A stretch of DNA of 64,000 nt from Yamagishiella unicocca (Eukaryota > Chlorophyta > Chlorophyceae > Chlamydomonadales > Volvocaceae), in the NCBI GenBank assembly GCA_003116995.1, contig BDSL01000121.1:1-64000 (forward strand), given 5' to 3'. The notes under the pieces are model-generated. The model searched no databases. It was not told where the DNA came from and saw only the letters and a list, made by a program, of their open reading frames with translations. This document shows, piece by piece, positions 43,494 through 54,600 of this stretch. How positions within the stretch are numbered: the stretch's first letter is position 1; every line of letters begins with the position of its first letter. The position numbers and the translations under genes were made by a program.

Positions 43494-44188
43494 ATGCCAG
43501 CTTACGTTCCTCCCGCTTTGCGTGGAGTCACTGGGCAGCAGACAGAGGGGCAGCCGAAGCTAGGCGAGCGGGTCTGGCGTATCAAGGTCGAGTACAGTAC
43601 CGGCGGCCCTTTCGACGCAGCAGAATGCCCGGAAACATTGATAGCTGCGGTCGAGGCAGACCAAACGCCGGAGGTACGCATGTGTACGTAGGTTCGTCAG
43701 CCTAGTGAACGTTATAATGGCGGCCCAGCCCTATTAAGTGCGTCCCACGGCGTGGCTTGCGGCGAAACTGGCTCACGGAATTTTGCCTTCCAGACACGAT
43801 ATAGATCTGCTCGAAGTCATTGCTGATTGGGTCTTGGGTTTCCTTGTTTGGGCATTAATGAGCCGAGTGAGGCGGTTAGCCTGCGCCGGCGGCAAGCCAG
43901 AGGTCGGCATGCGCCTTAACGTTTTGTGAAAGCAATTTCATTGTGCTGGGTACAAAGATCTCATATCAGGGCCCGGGCCATGCCCACGTTCACCAACAGG
44001 TCGCCGTCCGGCACTTCGATTTGCCGTTCGACGCCAGCACGGCCGAACTGAAGGACCTGCTGGACTGGTTTAGCAAAGCCAGCTCAGTTACATCGGAGCA
44101 GTATCCCCACGGTGACGCCAGGCAAGTGCCTTTTGCAAGAGTTGCAAAGGAGGAGTTGAGCTTGCTAAGGGCATTGGGGCCAACATAG
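43494..44188 (+). CDS. Unrecognised small gene starting MPAYVPPALRG
   Basis: ATG at 43,494 in context ACAATG opens MPAYVPPALRGV, followed by about 60 codons to a GTACGC donor near 43,674. A second well-coded stretch (about 43,930-44,188) reads NFIVLGTKISYQGPGHAHVH, then LKDLLDWFSKA, and stops at TAG 44,186-44,188. A TGTAA follows at 44,303. A middle exon near 43,795 (after CTTCCAG) is likely, but I could not find a join that stays open. The sequence between looks coding-like but not resolved. I do not recognise the family. It could also be the 5' part of the R3H-ankyrin gene. Boundaries of internal exons are uncertain. Confidence 0.4.
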
Positions 44189-44302
44189 GGGCGGACGGCT
44201 TATAAGCCCCTTCTGAGGCCGCTGCAACAGCTTCACCAGGTTTCAGATCAGTCGCTGGGGAAGTACTGGATAGGCCCTAGCTATGATATATCACATTACC
44301 CT

Positions 44303-44307
44303 TGTAA
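44303..44307 (+). terminator. TGTAA polyadenylation word
   Basis: TGTAA, the usual volvocine poly(A) signal, 115 bp after the TAG at 44,188. Supports the 43,494 gene ending before the R3H exon. Confidence 0.35.
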
Positions 44308-44471
44308 ACCGATCCCGGGGTGCAGTCCGCAAGTACCGCTTCGACTTCCTCGCCCCAGCGCCTCTCCCCTCCCTCCCGGCCTGCTTGCCCGCCGCCTCCA
44401 CCTCCACCCCCTGTGCGCCTCCACCCCCACCCCCTCTGCGCCTCCACCCCCACCTCTACACCCACCCCCAG

Positions 44472-47400
44472 GTGCCAGATGCTGTTCCCAACCTCCCTCA
44501 GCAAGGACACCCGCAAGCTGATTCACCAGATGGCTCAGGGCATGCACCTGCCGACCTTCAGCAAGGTGGGCTGGGGCAGACTGTACTGGAAAAGTTAGGA
44601 TTGGTTAGGAATGGTTGGAATCGGTTCAGACGAGCCACGGCTTGAGGCCAGGCGGGTGGCTCAGCACCCCGGCAGTGGAGGCGGATACTGGAAAGCATGT
44701 ACGGCTGATGATCAGGTTGGCTCCTAAAGGCATATTCGCTGGGCTGGACCTGGGCAGACTGGGTGTCTGCGGACAGCACCTAAGTGCCTAAGTGCGTGTT
44801 TTTCCCCCGCTCTCCCCCGACCCCGACCCCACCTCCCCCCCTGCGCGGCTCCTCCCTCGCTCCAGGGCCTGGGAGACGACCGGCGACTGGCGGTCCACGG
44901 CTCCGGCTTCAAGGACACGCCCGAGATGGAGGCGGAGGTGGCGGCGGTGGCGGCGCGCAGGAGGGCCCCCGGCAACATCCGCGACCGTGCCAAGCAGATC
45001 TGGAGGTGGTGCCAGGTGGGTGCGGGGGCGGGCATATGAGGGTTGGGAGGTGGGTGCGGGGGCGGGCATTTGAGGGTTTGGAGGTGGGTGTATGTCCATC
45101 CTGACACGCGGGCATCGCTCCTACGCTGCCGCTGCCGCTGCGGCTGTATGTTGGGCTTTTGGGGTCCTTTTAGCCGCTTCTTTAGCCGCATCCCACCGGG
45201 GACTACCATCAACGTCTACCTCTGTCTGGGCTGTGCTCCTCTCCTGAGCAAAGGTCTCCATTCCCGCCCCGTTTGTCGGCCGGGGATTCGTGGTTTTCTC
45301 TTATACCCCCCCCCCCCCGGGGCATCATCATGAACCAAAATCGTGTCACGAGTGTTGCCCTGCGCTGTGTTTCGTTACGCAGGCTGACGGCGGGGCGCTG
45401 TGGTCTCTGAGCCAGGGGGAGATGGAGGTGGGTGGAGCACCGGGCGGAGGGCCGAGGGGGGGAAGTGGCTAGAAGACCCGATTACACGACGTAGGAACGA
45501 GCCGGCGTATAGCTTGGCGCACACGGGGTGCGCATGCCCGAAACTTGGGTTGGCTTGGGAGGTGGGAGAGGGGGCAGGAGGCTGGGGCACTCCGGTTGGC
45601 TAAACAGGAGGTCCGTGAACCTGCTAGACGGGATGATTGGGTCAGTGAGGGAGCCTGGGGGGGCAGGGCAGAGGCGGAAGGGGGCGCCGAGGCATACGGG
45701 TAAGCCGGGTGGCCAAGTGCCAACGGAAAACGACTCCAGGGAAGGGGTGCCGAACTAAGGTAAACGGAGGCCAGGGCGGACCTGTGTAGCTGTTGGAACT
45801 GAGTGGGACCCCACACGGAACCCCTGTTCGACCCGCAGGAGGCGCTTTTGGCGGCCCCCGACGAGTCGGCGCTGCCGGCCCCGGTCAAGGACCTGTTGGA
45901 GCGCAGGTGCGCCGCGCGGAGTCTGGGGTTAAACAAAATGTATTATAGAGGAACTCCGGAAGAAAAAATACATTAGGAAAACTCAAGAACTAACAGTATG
46001 CTACCGGCAGCTGGGTAGGATGTGACAGCGTCAGCCGTTGGTGGGATTGCTCGAGTGGGTTGTGGTGGATAGTTAGCAAACCGAGACCTTCACACCCCTC
46101 CCTGCAGCGCATGCCTTTGATGTTCAGCACACCAGCCCCCCACCCACCCACCAACCCCAACCCCCACCCACCAACCCCACCCCACTCCGACCACCCCACT
46201 CCCACCACCCCAACACCAACACCCCAACACCACCACCTCGGCCGGCCCGATACCCCCCTGCCTCCGCACCTTCGCCTCCACACGCTTTCCTAAGCCACCC
46301 CGCCACCCCGCCTCACGTATACACCACCGCTCCAGGGAGCACGGCGCCGCGCTGATGGGCGCCATAAAGGCGGGCGACGCCGCCGCCGCGCTGGCGGTCC
46401 TGGAGGCGCACCCCCGGGCCGCGTGGATCAGGGATGAAGGGCCGGCGGCTCCTGGTGGCCCCGGCGGCCCGGACCAGGGTCCCGGCTACTACCCGCTTCA
46501 CCTGGCGGCGCTGGCGGGGCTGGGGGAGGTGGTGGAGAGCATCTCTGGGCTGTCGGGTAGGTGGGGGGTGGGGAGGAAAACACGTGTACGAAGGAAAGGC
46601 CGTAGGTGGCGGGGGAGGGGAGGAAGAGAGCGGGAAACCGGTTGAGGGTGAGGGGAACGGGTGGGGAGGAGGGATGAGAGGAAAAGCGTGAGATGGGCAC
46701 AGAAGATAAAAAATCGATAGGGGAGAAGGGTCTGTGTATATATGGGACGTCGCGCAGGGGGTTAGACCGGGATGCGGTGTGTCTTTTAGTGATGGTGATG
46801 CTGGCACTGATGCTGGCAGGAATGCGGCAACACCGCCACCTGTAACCATACTCGCACTCGCAACCCCCCTCCCCGTCCTCATCGCCCTTGGTTTGTCGGC
46901 CGTGGATTCGCGGATTATCCTTGGTTTGTCGGCCGTGGATTCGCGGACTACCCCACCCCCCCCGCCCCGGCCCCCCGCTGCTGCCCGTCAGGCACCGTGG
47001 AGCAACGCGACCGCAACTACGCGACACCGCTCAAGGTGGCCAAGAAGGCGGGCCAGGCCGCCATGGTGGAGATACTGCTCAAGCATGGGGCAAAGGTATG
47101 GCGGGGGGGCAGTGTGTTTCACGTAACCCTTCCTCCGTGGGGAACTGCGGGGAACTCGGGGCTCGCCGGGGAGGGTCGCGTTAGGCATGGCGGTGCGTGC
47201 TTACCCTGGAGCCGGTGGCGGAAGCGATTGCGGAGGTGGGGATTGCGGCGGTGAGATCTGTGGGGACCGGTTTTGAAGGGTTATTGCCGTCGGCTTTCGG
47301 ATACGTTGGCGTGCGTGTACCGCTTGCTTATGGGTTGACAAGGGGCCCTACCTGGGCAGAGCGTGACTGCGCCCTCACGTGGCGAGTGTACGACATCCCT

Positions 47401-49842
47401 CTCTCCTTGCCTCACCCCGCCGCCTGCTCGCGACTACACGTTCTCTCCCTCGTCTCACGCGCCCACGCCCCTACCCCGCCTGCCCCCACAGGATTACGAG
47501 ATCACCCAGGCGGCCCACAAGACGGCGGCTATGGGCATCCCGCCGCCCAGCGGCCCAACCCGCCGCATCTCCAGCAGCCACGGCGGGTCCCCCCACGTTG
47601 GCTCGCCCCACGTCGGCTCCCCCGCCACCGCCTCCTCCCCCCACGCCTCCAGTGGGAGCAGCTACATGGCCAGCCATGCGGTGGGTCGACAGCGGCGGTT
47701 GAGTGGCGATGTTACCGGCCACCGCGGGCCGCAGCAGCAGCAGCAGCAGCACCAGCAGCACCCACAACACCAGCAGCAGCACCCACACCAGCACCCACAC
47801 CAGCAGCAGCACCCTCACCAGCACCACGGTCCAAGCGGGCTGGGCAGCGGCCACAGGGCCAGCGGCAGCGGCCGCCGGAGCTTGGACGAGCAGCACCCGC
47901 CGTCGCATCCGCATGCCGCCGCCGCCGCCGCGGCGGCCAACGACCCCACGGTCAACCCCTTTGCCGTACTCGCCGGTACGGACAGGAGCGGCGCCAGCAG
48001 CCGCCGCAGCTCCGCCGGCGGCCTGCCGCCGCGCGCACCAGGGAATGACGCCGCCGGCGCCGCCGGCGCCGGGGCCGCCGCCAGTGACAGCGACAGCAGC
48101 ACGGGAGGCGCCGCCGCCGGCGGCGGGTACGGCAGCCGCGGCGGCGCTCGGGCGAGGCTGACGGCCACGCGCTGCGCGCTGCCGCCCATTCAGTCCGGGG
48201 AGGTTTCGGAGCAGACCGTCGCGGCTGCGCTGGCGGGGATGGGGCTGTCCGCGCCGCCGGGGCTGCCGACGGCGGCGGAGGCGCCCGAGACGATGGAGGA
48301 AGGAGGCGCTGGCGGCGCCGGCGGCAGCGACGACGACGACGCAAACTCCGCCGACGGCCCGAAGAAGCGCAAGACGCGCCGAGGCCGGCGGGGTCGCGGC
48401 AACCGCCGTACCTCCTCCGCAACCGCGGACGATTCGACGCCGGCGGTGGCGGTGCCGGTGGCGGCGGGAAGCGGCGGCGCGGCGGCGGCGGCGGGGGGGC
48501 CCGGCGCCGCCACCAGTGCCCCTGCGGGGGCATCGGGGGCTCACTTGCTCAAGGCCTTCATGGCGAATCGGAGTGAGGGCGGCGCCAGCGCCGGCGGCGG
48601 CGACGGCGACAGTAGCGATCACAGCGGCAGTGACGGCAGTGACAGCGACGGCAGCGGCGGAGGCTCGCGGACGCGCCGCGGCGGCCAGCCGGCGCGCGCG
48701 AGGAGGCACGAGCGCCGACGCGCTGCGCGCGTTAGTGGTGCCGACGGCTCCGACCGACCCACCGAGCGCGGCCGCCGCGGCAGCGGCGCCGAGTACTCGA
48801 GCTTCCACCACGGCGCCCACGGGGCCCACGGCGTCCATCCTGGCAGGGGCGTCGGCGGCGAGCAGCGCAACAGCAGCGGCGGCGGACACTACCACGTGTA
48901 CGGCAGCAGCGTCCATCACGGCCACGCCGACGACGCCGGCAGCTGGCGGCGCGACCCGGCGGCGCCGGGGACAGGGCGCGCGCCGTCGCCGTCGCCGGCG
49001 GCGCCGCCAGGGGTGGCGGGTATGTCGCCGATGCGTGGCGGCCCAGACGAGCCGCGGCTGCCGGCGGCGGGTCGGCCGCCAGCGCCGCGCCGTATGAGCG
49101 CGGGGCCGGGTCTGCCGGTGCCCCCTGCCGGTGGGGTTTTGAGCGCTGGTGGGGCGCTGCCGGATGCGCCTGGCAGCCCCTTCCACCACACGGGGGTGCA
49201 CGGGCCAAGGGTAGGTCGTTTCTCGCCACATGAGGGGGAGGGCGCGGGCGGGGGGCGTTTATGGGAGGGAAAACCGGTTGCACGACGTATTTAGGAAGCG
49301 GAGGGCAGGAAGTAGCTGGCGGTTAGCTTTTAGAGGGGGGGCGAGGGAAGATCGTCGGGCAGCGAGGAAACCCATTGGGAACAACATAGGAGGAGGGCGG
49401 GGGTGCAGGGAGCGAGGTGGGGAAGGGAGGGAGCAGGGCGGTTTGCTCCCGCCTTCGCACTCGGCCTCTTGAAGCAACCGCGCCGCCGACACCCACCCCT
49501 CCGCACACGGACACACGCACCAGTGGGGTGCCGAGCATCATCCGTAAACCCACACCCACCCCTCCGCCATGTCGCACCCGACAGGAGCACGTGGCGGCAG
49601 GGCCCGCAGTGGGCATGGGCTTTGGTTTCGGCCGCGGCCGCGGCCGCGGTCTGGCTCCAGGTGTGGGCGGTGGACCGTCCGCCCCGGGATCTCCCATGCG
49701 CCCCATTGGAACCTCCAACGGCCCGGCGCCGCCGCCCGCCGTCGGATCGTTGGGCGCCGCCGCCGCCGCCAGCGCCGCCAGCGCCGCCGCGCACGTCGCC
49801 GCCGCGCTCACGGACCTCACCGTCGCGGCGCATGCTGACTAG
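44472..49842 (+). CDS. R3H-domain plus ankyrin-repeat protein with long low-complexity region
   Basis: Exons 44,472-44,565; 44,866-45,015; 45,383-45,427; 45,839-45,906; 46,336-46,556; 46,992-47,095; 47,492-49,210; 49,585-49,842 keep one frame to TAG 49,840-49,842. The first ATG in frame is 44,479; an upstream exon at 44,240-44,319 is compatible, so the N-terminus is uncertain. R3H: LSKDTRKLIHQMAQGMHL then GLGDDRRLAVHGSGF, with the defining R-x3-H at RKLIH; R3H binds single-stranded nucleic acids. Ankyrin repeats: YYPLHLAALAGLGEVVESI and YATPLKVAKKAGQAAMVEIL. The 573-codon exon is Gly/Ser/His/Ala-rich with a basic KKRKTRRGRRGRG patch that could be a nuclear signal. The C-terminus is Arg-Gly and Ala-rich. 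An RNA-binding regulatory role is inferred. Confidence 0.78.
45271..45300 (+). repeat. Intron repeat, GTTTGTCGGCCG core
   Basis: GTTTGTCGGCCGGGGATTCG then CTCTTATA and a C-run. A variant of the element at 46,889 and 54,073, here in an R3H-ANK intron. Confidence 0.6.
46573..46606 (+). repeat. Intron repeat, GAGGAAAACCCGTG core
   Basis: GAGGAAAACACGTGTACG then AAGGAAAGGCCGTAG, just inside the 5' end of an R3H-ANK intron. Member of a family also at 53,741, 54,931, 55,567 and 56,221. Confidence 0.6.
46889..46948 (+). repeat. Intron repeat, two tandem GTTTGTCGGCCGTGGATTCG units
   Basis: The 20-bp core plus CGG occurs twice, 33 bp apart, in the intron before the last ankyrin exon. Confidence 0.65.
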
Positions 49843-50715
49843 GCGTCGTACAGCCAGGACGCGGTGGTGCACGGATGGGCCGCGGCGGCAGTGACGACGT
49901 CGTACCTGGTCGCGGTGTTTGAAAGCAGCCGGGTAGCTTGTGGCTCTTGAGGGCTGCTCGGCTGCGGGTTGCGCTGCGTTGTGTTGTGTTGTGAGGTCTC
50001 CGCGCCACGCTGGCTTTCCGGTGTACGGCACTGTACGGCGCTGTACGGCATTTATGATTGCGCCAAGTGGCTGCGTTGCCGCGGTTTGCTCATTTGGAAA
50101 GTGCAAAATCGTTGTTCTGCGCGTTCCCTTTTCGTTATGTTTTCGTGCTTTTTGATGTCGCATGTTTGCGCAGCTTGACTCACGATGTGGGTCGCTTTCG
50201 CTGCTCCGCGGCTGCAGCAGGGTCGGAGGGGGATGATGCTTCGGCAGCAGGGGGCCTTATGGAGATCTTAACCGGCGCGGGGGGTCCCGGCCCCTTCCCG
50301 CTCACCACCGCCTACACGAGCCAGGGCCCCGGCGCGCGTTTTTTTGTTTTGAGGTGAAACGTCGAACGTGAAACGTCGACCTCAGCGACTCGGCGGCCGT
50401 CCTGTTGTGCCGGCTGTTTCGGGCACCAAGATGAGACGGACGGGCGGCGAGCGCCTGTGCAATTTGCTTAAGAGTATGGACGCCTGGTGAAGAATGAATA
50501 ACGGTCGTTGCTCAACGTGCCTTTGCATGTTTGTTGGGCTTTTACAGAAGTCGACTTGTTGGCTTTTGCATTTTAGGGTGCTAGCAGTTGCGGAGCTCGA
50601 GGGAGGGTATAGGCCGCCGTCTCGCCGCGCTGCTGGGGTCCTGGCTGATGTCGCGGGCCGCCGCAACCAACGCGCTCTGCGGGCGGCACTGTGTGTGTGG
50701 CGAACGGGTGATGGT

Positions 50716-50800
50716 GCAGGGGTGGTGGTGGTGCTGCAGGGGTGGTGGTGGTGCTGCAGAGGTGGTGGTGGTGCTGCAGGGGTGGCGGCGGTGGTGGTGC
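50716..50800. repeat. 20-bp minisatellite
   Basis: About four units of GGGGTGGTGGTGGTGCTGCA, in the presumed 3' UTR of R3H-ANK. Confidence 0.8.
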
Positions 50801-51128
50801 AGACCGCCGAGCGGTGCGGAGCGGTGCGGGCGCAGGAGGTGTGGGGAGGACGGTGTCTTTGGAGGCTGGCAGGAAAGCCGTGCGCCGCGGCTTGAAAGAC
50901 TGATTCGCCAGCTGGCTGGCTGCCTGGCTGGCAGGCTGCTCGGGTGGCTGGCTGGCGATTGTGAAGTTGCGCTGGCTTGTCACAGTGTGCTGCCATGCCC
51001 TAGCGTTCATCTAGTGCCCGCGACAGCCGAAACCTGCTGTGGGGCGTGCCAGTGCTGCCGGGCTGGGATGTGCTGGGTGGCGCCTTTGAGCTCGACATTT
51101 TGAGTCACGGGTTGCACTAGCTGGGACA

Positions 51129-51133
51129 TGTAA
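51129..51133 (+). terminator. TGTAA polyadenylation word (R3H-ANK)
   Basis: A TGTAA 1.29 kb downstream of the stop at 49,842, matching the usual signal in chlorophycean algae. Confidence 0.4.
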
Positions 51134-51617
51134 GGGTCAAAATCTGGAGCAGCGTCTCGATGTCTGTGCTGAGGGCTGCACGCGCAGCTGGAGGGGAGGC
51201 TGTGGTGGCTTGACAGGAAAGCGCACGCTTCCGATGCTTCCGAGTGCGGCGCGGCGTGGCGGGCACTGGCGAGGTGGCTCCCAAGCTACTAGGCTCCACC
51301 ACCCTCGAATGCCCATGCACCATGCTCGCAACCCCCTGCATACGGTTTCTGTTTGCAGCAAAGCCGCTTGATGATGACGCTAACTGTGTCGGGTTCGCAA
51401 CTGAATATCGGCATTTGCATTCCACCTCCCATGGATGTCAGCTGTAAGTACCGGTAACCAATTTCTGAAACGTAAGTGTAGAGTCTATAACCGCAACTTG
51501 CAGCTAATTGCAAACTGTCGGAAACGCGTTACTATCGGCCATCGTCTGTCGCAACCTAGTGCTTAACCTTCCTCTGGGTGCTCAGCGGTGGACGGCCAGA
51601 GGGCCGCCACTCGCGAT

Positions 51618-54600
51618 ATGGCTACCAACATGGAAGAGGATGTACCTGCAGCTGATCAAGGCTCCTTCGACTTGGAGGTGGGATGGGCCTGCCACGACAC
51701 ATGGAGTCAGGACTCCGAGCTATAGTTACCGTCCTTCTGTTTTATGACTTCTAGCTACGCTCCCATTATGATTATTGCACGACAGGCTTACATTGCGAAC
51801 TACACGGGGCATGCGAAAGTGGATCGGCTCCTTTTTATCGCGGAGCGCAGCCTGGGCAAGCCGCTGGAGCTTGAAGCCCTTCGGATCGCGCATGATGAGC
51901 TAAAGAAGGCAAGTTACGCATACCCGGCCAAGCGCGTGTCAGATCCCGCCTGGCATTAATCCAGCAAGTGCGCAACCCCTTCCTTCCAACTTGTTTTTAA
52001 AACCACCCACATAAAGCATGGCTCAACCCGGGTGGGTTAGTCGGCTGGTCCAAACCCACGCCCGATGACTCCTGCCATGACGTCCGGCAGCTCCTAGCCT
52101 CCACGCTCGCCGGTGGCTGCGCCAGCTTACCCCCTCCGCACATATGTACTTCCCATCACCCAGACGGAGAACTCTCAACGATATCAGGAGGTGGTCTTGC
52201 GGATTGATGGCCGGCTGGGCTCGGCTTACAACCTGGACCGGTGGGTAGGGGTTCCGATGAGCTGTCGGTGCGGAGAGCCTGGACCTTCACCCTCGGCTGA
52301 GGGACAGTGCATCAGACGGTTCCCATGGCGTGTCTTGCGATTTGGGAGCGTTGCAGTTGTATAGACAAGCGAGGCGACTCATCGTGGCTGATGGCTGTAA
52401 TCCGGCCCGGAGAAGTGAGCCCCATGCATCGGGGGCCGACTGAACTATGTGTCGGGGGGGTTACAATAAAGAAGCGGTGTCGGGGGGGAAAGGGAAAAAC
52501 CGTTTACGCGACGGGACGGGATAGTTGGCGCATTTGGTGGGGGGGGAGGACGGGTTGCCTGATGAGGCCTCTACACGCCGGATGTCAACCCCTCGCGACC
52601 TGTCGGGGTCTTCTCCCCCCCGCCCGCGGCGCCTTACAGGGCCTGGCTGGAGAACGTGGAGAGGAGGTCCGCGCAGAAGGGCGAGCGGCTCGAGTCGGAG
52701 CTGCAGGTGCGGGGTCTCTGTGTGTGTTTGTGTACATCACCCCTGTCCGGGCCTGGCGCTGGCCAAGGGCAGTTTTAACTGTCCCAACGGAAAGACCGCC
52801 GGAGCACTCTCCCATACCAGGGAGAGGGGGGTGTTATGCGGCGGTGGGGCGAGAGGAACCGGTTTGGGGGGCTTTGGGCCTTGGGGGGGGGGGTGGAGTG
52901 GGTTTGGGAGGCGGAGGGAAGCGACTCCATCCGCAGGGGTAAGGGGAGGAGTAGCGGGCTGAAGGCGGGGGCATCCCAGGTGAGGTGAGGATTGCAGAAA
53001 AGAACCGTTTAGGTGGGGCGGGGAGGGGAGGGAGGGTTTTGTTGTCGGTACTCGACTGGCTGGAAGGTGACAGGGCGTGGGTGAGGGCGCGCTCATGGGC
53101 GTGAGTGAGGGGGGGGGGGCGCGGGCGCGCTCATGGTGTCGCTTGCCCCCTAATTCCCGCCGGCCCCCTCCAACCCTCCAACCCTTCCCCCCCCCCTTGA
53201 TCCCCCTCCCCGCCCACCCCCACCCCCACCAGAGCTTCAAGCAGGCGCTGATGAAGGAGAGCATCCGCATGGGCCACTCGGACCTGGGTGACTGGGCGTA
53301 CGACAGGGGAGACCTGCAGGTGGGTTGGGGTTGGAGAGGGGGTTGGATTGGTTGCGACGTCGTCACAAGTGCGGGGCTGGGTACCACAGTAAGACGCTCC
53401 GAAGTCGTATTTCCCTTCGTAGTTCTAACAATGGTTCACAACGTTCCACAATGCCTCATCGTACGGTACGTCCCTAGCTATCCGCCTAAGCGACCAGCGG
53501 TGTCATACACACGGTGTCACCCCCTCTCCCCCCCGCGTTACCGGTTATTTTATTGTTACCCCCCCCCGCGCCCTCCCCCTCCCCAGACCGCCTTCAAGTG
53601 CTACGTCCGCACCCGCGACTACTGCACCACCTCGCGCCACGTGGTGGCCATGTGCCTGGCTGTCATCCGTACGGCTCTGGAGCTGGGGAACTACGTGCAT
53701 GTGGCCAACTATGTGAGCCCGGGGGGTGAGGGGGGGGTGCGAGGAAAACCCGTGTGCGAGGAGAAAGCCCAGGAGGCCGGGCGCCTGGGGGCGTGTGATT
53801 CTCCTGGTTCGTGTTTTGTTTCTGTGTATGCGAGTGTATGTGTGGCCATCGGCATGCTGATTCGGTGTGGGTAATGGTATCAGCCAGTTAACGGTATTTT
53901 AGGTAGCGGCCATGGCATTGCTCCGTGTGGTGGTGGTGTGGTGCTCACGGGTGCAGCCGCACCGCTCACGGGTGCAGCCGCACCGCTTTCCGCTGTCGTC
54001 CTCCTCCTCCTTTCCCAACCACACCCACACCCACACATACCCCTGCTCTGGACCCCCACCTTCACCGCCCTCGGTTTGTCGGCCGTGGATTCGCGGGTTC
54101 TCTTATAACCCCCCTCCACACACACACACACACCTCCACACACCCAAACACTTACCGGTTCTCTCCCCCCCCCCGTTTCACACCACCCCCCCAGGTGGGC
54201 AAGGCCGAGTCCACCCCGGACGTGAGCTCCGACCCCGCCACCCTGGCCAAGCTGCGGGCGGCTAGCGGGCTGCACCTGCTGCACTCGCGCAAGTACAAGG
54301 CGGCGGCCAGGAAGTTCTGCGAGGTGGGGAACCTCAGGAGCGGGGGGGGGGGGCATCATCCGGGGGGAGCATCATCCTGGGGGGGCATCATCCGGGGGGG
54401 CATCATCCGGGGGAGCATCAGCAGGAGGTTTGCGCGCTTGCGTTCGGGGGGGCTACGGTTTTCGTTTCCCGAGGAAGGGGAGGGGCCCACTGCGCAGATG
54501 ATGAGCGGATCACAGCTCCACTTTGTACCCTCCGTGTTGCGTTGCTGTACGACGCGCGTACGTTATTGTACGACATGCGCAGCATATGTTTCCCCCCCCT

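Larger units (their letters stand above)
49843..51617. other. 3' UTR and intergenic region between R3H-ANK and CSN1
   Basis: Probable long 3' UTR ending near TGTAA 51,129-51,133, then about 480 bp upstream of CSN1. Holds a 20-bp GGT-rich minisatellite (50,716-50,800). No convincing gene. Confidence 0.5.

Noticed and set aside
47471..49231. 586-codon open frame on the minus strand
   Set aside because: Mirror of the GC-rich R3H-ANK exon; the plus strand has the splice sites and continuity with R3H and ankyrin exons.
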